Assembly: GCF_000237925.1 (NCBI RefSeq)
Contig: NC_031500.1
Coordinates: 2,890,185-2,954,184 of the forward strand
Length of the DNA stretch: 64,000 nucleotides
Direction of reading: 5' to 3'
Origin: Schistosoma mansoni
Taxonomy: Eukaryota > Platyhelminthes > Trematoda > Strigeidida > Schistosomatidae
Shown here: piece after piece, positions 34,676 through 46,187 of the stretch
How the letters are laid out: every line of letters starts with the position of its first letter
Position numbering within the stretch: the stretch's first letter is position 1
Made by a program: the position numbers and the translations under genes
The notes under the pieces: model-generated
The model's input: only the letters and a program-made list of their open reading frames with translations
Told to the model about the DNA's origin: nothing
Databases searched by the model: none

Positions 34676-35117
34676 ATATTTAGAATTTTAACAAATGAAT
34701 ACCTGAGGCATTACAAAGTACGGAAATCCGTGAAAAGTATGCCTAGTAAACAAAATAATAAGAATTAAGTTTCGGTGATAAATGAAAAACAACATTTACC
34801 GTCCCTGTAGTTCAAAATAAAAAGTAATCTTCTTTGACGCATATATACATGTGTAATGTGCTAAACCTATGCTTTCTTCATATAGGATGAAAACAGGTTT
34901 TTTGAAACAGGGAAACTACTTTCTAAACATTTTAAGAATTGAGGAATAACATCAACACACACTGGATAGCTCTCAATGTTGATAAAGTTTAGACACTGAG
35001 TTATAAGTGACCAATCAAATGAATTTAATTTTCGATTGGCTTAACAAATAAGATCTGTATTTCAAAAAATAAAAGTACTATTCACGTTAGTATCTCTTCA
35101 TAATTATTCAAAAAGAT

Positions 35118-37827
35118 ATGTCTATAACTAGTTATACAAGTGAATGGTCTTCATTTTCAATATTGCCACATGTAGTTCACCCAATACTTCACATGAGTTC
35201 AGTTATGAAACATGGTATATGTTGGAATGAACAATCAGAGGACAAGATTTATGAAGATGACGGTGATGATGGTAATGAAGAACATACAACAGACATTATA
35301 TTAACATTTGTGCTGGCTGTTGATTCTGAAACTCTGTTAAATAGAGAATCTACTATCGCACGACCAAAGTCAGTTAACTCAAGTTCATCTGGTTTATCCA
35401 ACGGACATAACAATTTTATGTATTTTCATCTAGAATATTCAATAATGAATAAAGACGATTTTTTATTTTCTACTGATGTGGTAGTATTTTCAAAATCCAT
35501 TGCCAAAATCTACCCAACAAACTGTTCATCAAAGCTAGCGAACCCATGTGAATTTAATGACACTTTATGGATTGTATGGACCGAACAAATACCAATAGTG
35601 ATTACGGATGAAATAATTATTGACTTTTGGAATTTAACACAAACTGGTGGCATACGTATTAAATGTTGGGATCAACGAGATAAGTGTTCAATTCAGACAA
35701 GATTTGATAGACCAAGATCTGTTAATAATAACAGCAACAAACAGTCTGAGGATAACTTGAAGGATGGTAAAAAGTTAAGTGAAGTTCAGTCTACAATAAC
35801 CATGTTAAATTCATATCGTAAAAATTCAAAGAATACACAAATGAATAATTCAAATACAGAGAGTGTTTCTAAGGGATGTAAAACAATATCACAATCAAAA
35901 ACAAAAAATCACATAAAATGTAAGTTTAATTATTTCTGGTGTTACAAATGGAAGAACTTCCAGCCGAAAGCATTTCTGTAAAAGTACACTAAATAGTAGG
36001 TTAACAATATAATGTAAGTAATTCCTAGGGGAATGTATTGCTCGAAATTGGAAAGATCCTTAATAAATAGTAGTATTCGTGTTTCTTTATTTTGATAACT
36101 TTAATTGAACAGATTATGACTGCCAACATGTCCGCCAGCAAACTTTGTACTTTTTCTTTCAGTTTTGAATTATATTTGAAAAATTTCGACAATCGACTGT
36201 TTTTTACTGTTCAACTACATACCTGTTTACTATCGCTCCTATGAAAAATGATACATTGTCTTCATACAAACAGTGATCATTAAAATCGAAAGAAATTACC
36301 TAATCTTCATTTTATGAGTAAATTTGATAATAAAACTGATCACAATTGATTAGTAAGCCTGAAAATTTATTATCACTATGCACTATCTTTTAATATCATG
36401 TAATGGGCATTACTCATACTCTTAGCAAACGTAACTAGGTGATCAATCATATTTCAAGTTTTCCTAATGGCATATTGTGATAATTAGAAGTATTTAAATC
36501 ATTATGCGAACTAGGAATTCTCGAAACAGTCCAATTTACAGCAAATAGAACTAGGTGAGCTTAATTAAACGTATTGTATTTGGAATTTGAAATCAGGCAG
36601 TCATCAAGTATAAAGGAACCATTAGTTCAGACAGACACCTCAAAAATTCAGTTTAAATTTCATTTAAACTGTTTCATATTTGAACGATAAACACAAGATA
36701 AGTATTAGACAGTGTCGCTATATTGAACACAATCGAATTAAAATTGTGTTCCTAAGTAGTGTTAACAAGGTTTGACCTAATAATTTATTACCGTAACTTT
36801 AGGTTTGTCAAGGAAATATTAAAGTATTTCAAAGTTCCCTCACTTCTTTTACAATGAATGCTTGTTAGCTTCTTTCTAATGCTAGTTCACTTCCGTTAGT
36901 GATATTTATTGATTTAGCTTATCATTTTTATTTATCCATTACTGTCTACTTAGACTGACTAGTTAATTGCAATCTAGTAACTTCATATAGTTCAGTCATT
37001 TTGTCACATAACAAACTCTAACTTATGAGGAGTTGGAATCATTATATGTGGATTCATTGACAAGATGTAGTTAACGATGTAGATCATCTACAGATAGTAT
37101 GCAAATTATTATCATTCTGTAATCAGTTAAAACTGTTAAAAGAACTGATATTTCTATAATTATTCCTAAAAATATATTTGCATATTTTCCATGAATCAAT
37201 TATGCAAATTAGATCCATGACGTAAAGCAATTTAATGGTTCAATAATGCAAAATAAAAACAATCTAGCATAGATTAAATTCCTCACTAAAAGTATTTTTA
37301 AAATATATTCAGTGAACAAAATGAAGAAGTCTGATTCCATTCATTTTTGTCCTGCTAATCATGTTCGTGAGTTAAAAACACCAATGTCATCTTGTTCTTT
37401 GGTTAAACATCACTTAGATAGTTTCGCTTCAGTTTTCATGTTGTGTAATTAACATTCCATTTCTAAATACATCTGTATTGTTTATGTCAAATTTCACTTT
37501 GTTATCATACAAACTGGGAATTCAGATTGAGTTTTTCGTCGAATTGTTTCGGTTTGTTTGGTCTGTCGTAGAGCGTTTAATTCCATCGAAATATCGATCC
37601 CAAATAAATTCGTATATTTAATTAGATTTGACCAATGTGTAATGGATATGATACCAACAATCAAATAAGAAATCCAATATGATGTGTGTTGTTGCTCGTA
37701 TGCATATTTCATGCATAAACCAAAGAAGATACAGGAAGACCGTATGAAATTTGAATTCAAGCAAACCGTTTTTTGAACCAGTGTATGTTTATATTATCAC
37801 AAAATGGTATATAATTGGTAATTAGTC

Positions 37828-37880
<53 letters not shown>

Positions 37881-40800
37881 CTTACTCTTATACATCTACG
37901 TCTTCGACTTACATATGTGTTTGTACTTCTCGATATATATATATCAAGAAGTANNNNNNNNNNNNNNNNNNNNNNNNNNNNNNNNNNNNNNNNNNNNNNN
38001 NNNNNNNNNNNNNNNNNNNNNNNNNNNNNNNNNNNNNNNNNNNNNNNNNNNNNNNNNNNNNNNNNNNNNNNNNNNNNNNNNNNNNNNNNNNNNNNNNNNN
38101 NNNNNNNNNNNNNNNNNNNNNNNNNNNNNNNNNNNNNNNNNNNNNNNNNNNNNGAATTAGTATTTTTCGGCAGATTTACTAAGTTTTGATTTCTCTAGGT
38201 AAAAAGTTGTAGTATGGATAATCGACATTAGTGGATTTTGGAGATCTTCGTCAATTTATTTACATAGAGAAAAATTATTATGAATAATATTTATAAAAAT
38301 ATTTAAATATATTGATCTTGAGTCTTCTAAAATACATCTGATGAATTTTTACAAATATATATTATTCCTATTTAATGTTTATATGAATATTTTAGGTTTT
38401 TATTGATTGATGATAAGGTGTTTTTGAATAAGGTCAGTTGATATATTTTCCATCAATGATTTATTTTTGTTTAAGAAAAAAGATGTTGAAGAAACTTATT
38501 GTAGGACTGTCAATAGTTTGCAAATATTTAAGTACGGTGAAAGTCACTTTGGTAGAAAGTTCCATACTTCAAGATCATGAGAGGATAAGAAAAAGTAAGG
38601 AGATAAAATATTCAATAAATCCTAACAATTAACACAAAAAAGATGATAACTCTATTATGCATGGGGGATAAATCTTGTTAAACTTAGACTCTTCATCAGT
38701 TTATTATTGTTCATTAACTAGAATAGTATCGTATTTCTATTTTAAAAACAACTGGATAAAAATCCCATGATATAGGTTACAAAGAGAATTATATAGAGAA
38801 TTCATTGAATTAAAATGGCTCACATTTTCATCCATTTAAAAATATCCCACAGTTAATGAGTAGTTGTATTCTACAGCAAAAAATATAATCAATTTACTTA
38901 ATATTACAAGGATGTTTTATTGGTTTAAATCAAGCTACTTTAATTGAACATTTTAAAAATAAACTTTTATTTCGCAGACGTAAATACATCCAACCAATCT
39001 TGCAGTAGCAGAATGAAAGTATTATCTGCTGGTTATAGATCAAGAAAAACTGACAAAATCCAAGATCCTGTTGAAAGTTGGGGAACATGTTGTTTAGTCT
39101 TACAAACAGGACATTTATTTCGAATAAATCCACCGGGATGGATTGTAGCAAGTAAACCACTGACACAAACTACTAATATATCATTGAATAAGCCACCATT
39201 ATCTTCAGTGACTTTAGAATTAGAGAGTAATTTTAAAGATATATTAGTTGGTATGAAACTTTCTAATCCATTGATGTCTGATCACCAGAGGCAGAAATTT
39301 CAGCCAATCATATTGACTATCGACAGATTACATAATCTTCCTGTTGCTCCATATAGAAGCTATGAAGAAATGAGAAATATATGTGAACCATTACGATTAG
39401 TAACTACATTTTCTGATGTATGGAGCCATCAGTCACGAGATTATGTTCAAGAAAAGGAAATATATATGGATGAAGTACAGGTAAATTTATCGAATTATAG
39501 AGATAACTTTGTGCGTGTACCAAAATATCAATTTTTGACATTACATCTCAAAACAATGTTTTTCACATAGTAATCACCATAGGTTTCGTTATCTTCGTGT
39601 GACGTTGTGTATCCGTTGTGTCATGTTAATTGTCCCATATCTACATATGGCCATAAGTGACTGATTAGCAAAATCCAGTTTGATAAACCAAACCTATCCA
39701 GATGTGTCTAATGATTACGAATCGATTCTAAGAATTTTCTTGATCTGAAACTTCGACATTTTCCTAGAGAAATCTGTGTCTATAATAGTCTACTTGTACA
39801 AAATGTAGTGAAGTTATTGCATTAGCTTACGAGTGACATGGATTTCAAAAAGTCTCAAAATTTTTGTAGTAATTTTTATCATGTTTTTCATGTGTCGGGG
39901 GATGATTTGACCTTTGCTTTCAGGAGTGGATATATGATTTATTAAACGCTTTTTGATGAAATTACGTGGGTACGAATTTTTATGTAAAGCGGATATGAGA
40001 AAAAGTTTCTTAACTTTTCACCCATTGAAAGTGCTGTAGTGAGCTTTGGTTATTTCTAAATGATGTTTGTACATAACTTCTTTTGTGAGCTCTTGGGTTG
40101 TTGCTAATGTAATCTAAACATTGATTTGAACACTTGTGTCTTCAACATTTGTTCACTAGTTCAGATGAATAAGATATCCAAGGATAAAACACATTCATAC
40201 TAAAGTTCATTGAGAAACAATTGATAGTAAAATTTATGTATGTTACTTATGAAAAATAATAGCACAAATTTCCAGTGAAATTCATTCAATAAGAGACTGA
40301 TCAATTGCAGTCCTAAACATCAATCGGAAGATCCAAACAAACAATACCAAGTGAATTTAAACTTCATCCCATTGCACAAGCAAGTGGCTATCAGGACTCA
40401 GTTGGTGAGTGGATAACGCGATGGCGTTTGGGGCGAAAAGTACTGGGTTAGAGTCTCAGAGTGAACATCAGCTCTGGGATGCAGGTACAACCGGCTGACG
40501 AGTCCCAAATAGGACGAAACGCGCGTCCTGGATTTCACTGCTAGCTATTATCCATCTTTTCATTAACTTTAAGTTTGAAAATTCTAAATTCAATTCAGTT
40601 TCATGAACACTAATAGAAACGCTTTAACCTTCATCTAAATATCGATTTAATAACTAAGGTTAACTGATTAGTGCAATTCTAATTGATAAGATATAGTGTA
40701 CTTTATTTTGTAGAGACGTAAGCTTCATCCATTGTGTATATATCTCAGTAAATAATCGTTATTATTATATTATAATTAATTTTAATAAGCTTCAGTTTAA

Positions 40801-43800
40801 CATTGTTGACATTCAGTTAAGAAGCCTTGAATTAGATGTAACACATGTCCTAGATTCCATTGACTATTTCTATTCAAAATATTATCACTACCATTAATGA
40901 TAGTAGAAATAATCGGCAAAATGTTTTTTAATACAGAAAATTGACTAAATTTAAATAAAAATAAGATAAAAAAGTGGGATCTCATAAACTAATTATGAAG
41001 TAAAGATAGGTGACACTTTTTGAAATCTTATTATTAATCTTTAAGGTTAGAACATTGTCAGAAACATGTCAGGAGTGTCGCACTTGTACCTTCTAAAGAA
41101 TCCTGATTTTTCAATGTGAAAAATATTTAAATACCAGAACATAGTTTAATTGGTTATTTCTGCTTCACAATGTTGTAGAATGTTTCTTTTTTACAAGATA
41201 GATTTGACAACCCAGCACTTAAACCTTCTCATATACTCAGGCTTAGGACAGACAGTAGCTGTAGAGGAGTTCCAAGAAGAGTTAATTAGCTTTTCAAGCT
41301 CGTTATCAGTGATGTTTTCAGTGCCTTAAAAAGAACGATATACTTTATTGTACTTGTGCTTATTTCCATCCCTTTCCTATAGTGTTTCATAAATTAATAT
41401 TCTTGATAAACATACTATAGATCGTCACTGTAAAACCTGTTTATATTTTGCGATTGCATAATTTAAAAAATGAAATCACTGAAATGAAATCAGCTCCCAC
41501 TCGGTTAGTGATTCATTTCATCAATCAAGACCACCGCCTAAACAAGTTTCAATATTCAGTTTCCTTATATTTTATAAATATGAATTTACTGTGAATTTTA
41601 GGAAAACTATTCATCCTGGGTATTATGATTTACAGTTTTTTAAATCCACTATAGGTTATCCTAACATATGATATTCATGGATTATATCTTCGTGAATTGG
41701 TACAAACTTTACCTGTAGTCATTGATTTGTACGACAGAGTGTGCCATGACGATGGAACAAATGAAGTTAAACAACTACCTGGAAATGGTTTATTTTGCAC
41801 TGAGCCAGATGATGATAAAATTGGAAAAGCTCAACCAAATTTAAAAACAAATGTATTTTCAACGAAATGTATAGATAAAAATACTGGTGAAAACCGCTCT
41901 AAAATTCCATCACCTACTGGAAGGATTGTCTTGGATTTAAGTGAAATAATCCATTTAAAATGTGTTAAAATGAAACGAACACTGCCTATACTGCCAATTA
42001 GCGAATCTGATCTAGATTTATTAAAAGACCATAGATCTATTAATGAAAATCCTAGAAGTATTCCTCGTAGTTATATTGGTTACGTGGATTGTCAGTGTGA
42101 AATATCCATTGAAATAGAGATGAATATCAACATGAATCGACTATTACAAATAAACACCTTACCTGAAAATGCACAGACTATTGAACGTATGGTTTTCATC
42201 TTGGAAAAACCTGATAAAACCGAAATAGAAGGTAAAATCAAATCATTTTCTGAACATATTTTAACTACTTATAAGTAGACGTTCATTTTATGCAAAATAT
42301 ATTTGTAACAGAAGGGGTTTTGTGGAGATTTCAGTATTTTCATAGTTGAAATCATGAAGGCCGTTTCGTCCTATTATGGGACTCCTCCTTTATGGAAAAT
42401 ATATGTCTACAGGAGGCTAGGAAAGATTGCATTACAAATTTATTAGACAATAAATAACAAATGAGGTTAAGTACTAATCAAGGAGTTAAGGAAGAAAATA
42501 ATTTATAGGTCAGATAATAGTCCAATTGACTGATATGAAAAAAAGCGACAAACACAAAGGTCATAATAATAGACTGAATAATAATAATCAAGAAAAGTTG
42601 TATAAGGTAAAATAATAACTGATTAGAGTTCAAAATGTAAAACAGTGATTTATAAACAAAAAACTCGATAATAATCAAACAAAAGTGCAGAAAAGAGGAA
42701 AAAACAACAACCGAAAACATACCTATTAAGGGAATTAGGTCCAATGAAAGGTGAGAGGTTGGAAAAATCGTTTCTGCGAATCGGTTAAGTACTCTGACGC
42801 GAGACTGGTAGGTCCTGGTTTCGAATCTCGCGAGGCAGGACCGTGGATGAGTACTGCTGAAGAGTACCACAATAAGACGAAACGGCCGTCCAGTGCTTCC
42901 AGGTTTTCGATGTTGGTCTAGCTTCAATTGACTCATGATTTCAACTATGAAAATATTATTTGTTCCAATGAGTTGGAAGTATCAGTTGTACCTGATAACC
43001 ATCAGAAACTCATTTGGCCCATCTGAACAACTGGTGACAAGAAGTGTGGTGTCAGTTAGACAGTTTGTAATTGACAATACATATATGTCTAAAAGTACCT
43101 CGAATACTGAACAGAGTTCTTTGAGGACAGTCTGAGTGTTTTACTGCTCTAGTAATGTTGATCAGAATGTCTTGTGATATTTAGTTGTTGTATAACGATA
43201 ACCTTTTTTGTGATCTATAAACACCAAATAGGTTAGATACCCTAATACGTCCTTAAATTTTATTTTTCTTTATAGCAAAGTATGTTTCAGAGATAATAGA
43301 AAAGATTCAATTATTTGTATTAAAATCTAATGCACGTTCTATTGGAATATCTGATGAATTACCTTTACATATCATTAAAGCAAATTTAAATTCTAGACAA
43401 TCACAATATATGCCATGTATCCATTCAAAATCATCTAATGCAATATTATTAAATAACTCTAATGATAAACATAATAATGAAGATATTCCACTAGTAAATA
43501 AATTGATTACTGGATTTTATTTAAATGATGAAGATTTTAATTTAATTATCCTTGAAACTGATCATCATGATATAAGTCAATCATTAGAAAGTTTATTTAT
43601 TGAATGTTTTAATAAATATAATGAATATTCTAAATTATATTCTATACATAAATATAATAATAATAATAATATAAAATTTTTAAAAAATAATAAAATTCTG
43701 TTTACTAAACGTTTATATGCATCATTAAATTGGTATTTATTAGAATATAAAATGTTAATACCAATAAAATCAATAATCAATCAATCAATATTTTATATAC

Positions 43801-44138
43801 GTGATTTATTACCACGTTTAATTTATTGTTTTATTTATAAAATAATAAATTTAAGATTTTATTGTTTTAATTTATCAAATTGTATTAAAGAAAATTTATT
43901 ACCAAATTATAAAATGATTCAATTATTAATTAAACAATTTTGTATTTCATCTATTTTAATAAATAATAATTTTAATTTATTGATTAAATCATCAATCAAT
44001 AATAGAATAATAAATAATGAAATGAATATAGAACAAATTAATGAATACAATAATAATAATAGTAGTAGTATATTTAATCAAAAAGAAAAAGAAAATTTAA
44101 ATAAAATAAACAAAAAAAACAAAAATAACAAACGATAA
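35118..44138 (+). CDS. CFAP92: CFAP92-like protein with DUF4550 domain (4 exons)
   Basis: Likely cilia- and flagella-associated protein (KIAA1257 type), probably axonemal; its biochemical role is not known. Exons: 35118-35919, 38978-39480, 41655-42231, 43276-44138. All junctions are GT-AG and phases agree, giving 914 residues if the ATG at 35118 is the start; earlier exons are possible. Exon 1 carries the DUF4550-like part: FHLEYSI, DVVVFSKSIAKIY, LWIVWTEQIPIVITDEIIID, IRIKCWDQRDKCS, and RFDRPRSV. Exons 2-3 hold the second conserved part with QPIILTIDRLHNLPVAP, DVQ-VILTYDIHGLYLRELV and VVIDLYDRV, then a long linker. Exon 4 is very AT-rich, with Asn and Ile runs. Intron 1 contains an assembly gap, intron 2 an Sm-alpha-like repeat, intron 3 an inverted SINE pair. 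An AATAAA lies at 44178. Confidence 0.75.
36476..36642 (-). mobile_element. Solo LTR of the short gypsy-type family
   Basis: 167-bp block homologous to the LTRs at 28914 and 30818, with TG...CA ends. Orientation follows the gag element. No internal sequence is attached and no clear flanking duplication is visible. It lies in intron 1 of the CFAP92-like gene. Confidence 0.65.
37829..37877. repeat. (TA)n microsatellite beside the second gap
   Basis: Alternating TA run starting after TCATATATATACA. It probably contributed to the assembly gap that follows at 37954. Confidence 0.9.
37954..38153. other. Assembly gap (200 N)
   Basis: Exactly 200 unknown bases inside intron 1 of the CFAP92-like gene. 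No exon seems to be lost, because the phases of exons 1 and 2 agree. Confidence 0.98.
40283..40560 (+). repeat. Sm-alpha-like SINE with hammerhead ribozyme motif
   Basis: Short retroposon in intron 2 of the CFAP92-like gene. It has a 5' block (AAGAGACTGATCAATTGCAG), a tRNA-like head (GGTGAGTGGATAACGCGATGG, decayed B box GGGTTAGAGTCTC), then the hammerhead and the end CTGCTAGCTATTATCCATC. The layout matches the schistosome Sm-alpha family, in which hammerhead ribozymes were first found in animals. Confidence 0.8.
40485..40545 (+). ncRNA. Hammerhead ribozyme motif (Sm-alpha type), intron 2
   Basis: Core CTGACGA at 40495-40501, stem II GTCC/GGAC around CAAATA, GAAA at 40516-40519, stem III palindrome CGCGCG, cleavage triplet GTC ending at 40527. 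Stem I is about 4 bp, including one G-U pair, weaker than in the 45159 copy. The conserved core is intact. Confidence 0.75.
41203..41280 (+). mobile_element. Decayed RTE 5' module trace
   Basis: TACTCAGGCTTAGGACAGACAGTAGCTGTAGAGGAG resembles the GC-rich RTE 5' module at 34185-34240 (CCCGGGCTTGGGACCGGCAGTAGCC...GGAGGAGC). Weak but collinear over about 70 bp. Confidence 0.35.
42308..42950. repeat. Inverted SINE pair A (intron 3 of the CFAP92-like gene)
   Basis: The left arm (minus, 42308-about 42392) begins ACAGAAGGGGTTTTGTGGAG and keeps part of the hammerhead (GGCCGTTTCGTCC, GGGACTCCT). The middle holds the dispersed repeat 42393-42513 and other AT-rich DNA. The right arm (plus, about 42775-42948) has a tRNA-like head (CGGTTAAGTACTCTGACGCG, B box GGTTTCGAATCTCGC), a hammerhead motif and the tail TCTAGCTTCAATTGACTCATG...CAACTATGAAAATA. 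A short TATTTGT occurs at both outer edges. Confidence 0.75.
42851..42896 (+). ncRNA. Hammerhead motif in the right arm of pair A
   Basis: Stem I GTACTG (42851-42856) pairs with CAGTGC (42891-42896) with one G-U. Core CTGAAGA is at 42857-42863, GAAA at 42879-42882, then the palindrome CGGCCG and cleavage triplet GTC at 42888-42890. The conserved core is complete. Stem II is damaged (GTAC against AGAC), so activity may be low. Confidence 0.65.
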
Positions 44139-44331
44139 CCTTTAAAAGATAAACATTTTGATTATTGGTTTATTTTTAATAAAAAAAAGTATATATAATA
44201 AATTAAATAAACAATTTGTTTATATTTATGGTATTTAATCAATTAAGTCATCAATTATTTTTAAAAATGAACTTTATTACAAAATTTTATAAAACAAGAA
44301 AGATTTACTTATTCTAATGAATGTTTAAGTT

Positions 44332-44728
44332 TTCATAGTTGAGATCATGATTCAATTGAAGCTTGATCATCATGGTAAATCTAGAAGCACTGGAAGGCCA
44401 GGGAGTTCAACTGAGTCTGTTGTAAGATGATAGCTCATTGAAGACAATGGTGGATGTGTCGCTCAATTTCGTGGATTGGTAGAAGTTAGACATTAACACC
44501 GTTGTATACCGGATCAATGGTCTAGAGGTTAAGCGTTCACGCGCGGGACTAATAAGTCCTGGGTTAAAATCTCACGAGACAAGATCGTGAATACGCACTG
44601 CTAAGGAGTCTCACAATAGGATGAAACGGCCGTTCAGTGCTTGCAGGTTTTCTATGGTGGTCTAGCTTTAATTGATTCATGATCTCAACTATTAAATTTA
44701 CTATAATATCCACAAAACCCCTTCTGAT
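44332..44728. repeat. Inverted SINE pair B, just 3' of the CFAP92-like gene
   Basis: The left-arm trace on the minus strand at 44332-44400 (tail block and CCAGTGCTTC) lacks its outer end. The right arm, plus strand about 44494-44728, has the 5' leader GACATTAACACCGTTG, tRNA-like head (CAATGGTCTAGAGGTTAAGC, B box GGGTTAAAATCTC), a decayed hammerhead (CTAAGGA core, GAAA kept) and the complete end CCACAAAACCCCTTCTGAT. Confidence 0.75.
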
Positions 44729-45126
44729 ATTAATCAAATGTTTAAATTCTGGAAGTTTCTAATTATCACAAGATGATTGTTATAATGAAATAATTATTAA
44801 ACAAGTAATTTTAAATGATAAATTACCATTCAGATTAAACTTACGGAATAGTGATACACATAAACAAATTGTCGTTCCGTTGTACTATTCAAACTTGGAT
44901 TATTGTTAATTTGCTTATTTATTCTCTGAAGAAGTGGCTTACACTGAGTCACGAAACGTCAGAAAATCTAATTTTTATACTCATTCGGATATTACAAATA
45001 TATTATTTATTTATAATAATCTACTCAATGCTCAATTTATTCAAAATTATCAAATCAAATCTTGGTAATGATACCTATAAAAAGTTAGACAATTGAATAA
45101 ATCAACACAAACTATTACATAATATG

Positions 45127-45515
45127 GTAAGCAAAGATGGATAGTGGCTAGCAGTGGAATCCAGGACGCGCGTTTCGTCCTATTTGAGACTCGTCAGCTG
45201 GATGTACCTGCATCTCAGAGCTGATGTTCACTCTGGGACTCGAAACCAGTACCCTCGCTTCAAACGCCATCGCGTTATCCACTCGGCCACTGAGTCGTAA
45301 TAGCCACTTGCTTGTGCAATGGGATGAAGTTTAAATTCACTTGGTATTGTTTGTTTGAATCTTCTCATCGATGCTTACTATGCTTGTGAATTAAGCCTAT
45401 ATCGAGGAAATACGCACAGTATGCACATATGCCAATTAGAGACTGACCAGTTGCAGTCCTAACACATCAATGGGAAGATTCAAACAAACAATACTAAGTG
45501 AATTTATTACATAAT
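45127..45515. repeat. Sm-alpha-like SINE, minus strand, with an inverted partial second copy
   Basis: From 45127 the minus-strand copy shows, in reverse order, the 3' end, the hammerhead, the tRNA-like head (A box TGGCCGAGTGG, B box GGTTTCGAGTCCC) and the 5' part to about 45410. From about 45430 the 5' part recurs on the plus strand (TAGAGACTGACCAGTTGCAG to ATACTAAGTGAATTTA), so this locus also holds a head-to-head pair, with the second member truncated before its tRNA-like head. Confidence 0.75.
45150..45205 (-). ncRNA. Hammerhead ribozyme motif (Sm-alpha type), best copy
   Basis: On the minus strand: stem I ATCCAG (45203-45198) pairs perfectly with CTGGAT (45164-45159). Core CTGACGA (45197-45191), stem II with a G-U, GAAA, palindrome CGCGCG and GTC before the cut between 45165 and 45164. 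Every conserved core base is present, so self-cleavage is likely if transcribed. Confidence 0.85.
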
Positions 45516-46067
45516 ATGTTATAATGTGTCATATTACATAAAGAAATCGAATGAGAAGTTAGTTTATTAGGAAATAAAAATAAACAAAGTATCTGCGCTC
45601 ATTAGGAAAGTATACAGCGCATTATGCAACACTGCTTGGTTACATATGATGTTTTCTGAAAACGTCACACCAAACCCCGCAACTTGATCATGAAGAAACT
45701 TAGGTAACTAAAAATAAATTTACTCCAGGGACCGATGCAATCCACATTTTGCACACAAATATATAGGCATATGAGTCATTATCGATTAGGCATTCTTATA
45801 GATAATTTAAGTGATTAATATTTGCGTAAGTAGGATAAATACGTGAGCCGGTATCTGCGATCATACATACCCATCGATATAAGCATAAAAACATAAAGGC
45901 TAATTGTATGAGAATATAGAAGAATCACCTAATTTATATGTATGGTTTCTGGAGTCATCTCATGGATGGTTAAGACTGCTGTGGATCAGTCGTCTCTTCT
46001 TGACATACCTTCGTCTTGTGTGGATTGTCTTGATATTGCCATTATGTTACAAGCAGTTGTTAAGCAG

Positions 46068-46187
46068 TTATAAATGATGGCTAATAGTCCCAGAGCAGAC
46101 ATTAACTCTAGGATGTTGTTACATCTAACTGACTAGTCACAACCAGTAAGAAACGTGCGTCGTGGATTCAACTGCCAGCCACATTCC
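46068..46187 (+). repeat. Decayed Sm-alpha-like copy
   Basis: GATGGCTAATAGTCCCAGAGCAGAC...TTACATCTAACTGACTAGTC...AAGAAACGTGCGTCGTGGATTCAACTGCCAGCCAC aligns with the tRNA-to-hammerhead part of the family. The ribozyme core is destroyed. Confidence 0.5.

Noticed and set aside
42800-42870. tRNA gene in the SINE heads (also near 44530, 45230, 52480, 55900)
   Set aside because: A and B boxes are present, but the acceptor and anticodon arms do not pair properly and the same sequence runs straight into the hammerhead and tail of a repeated element.
42478-42936. 152-residue minus-strand open frame
   Set aside because: It reads through the antisense of a SINE arm and AT-rich filler; the first residues are those seen over every copy of this SINE.
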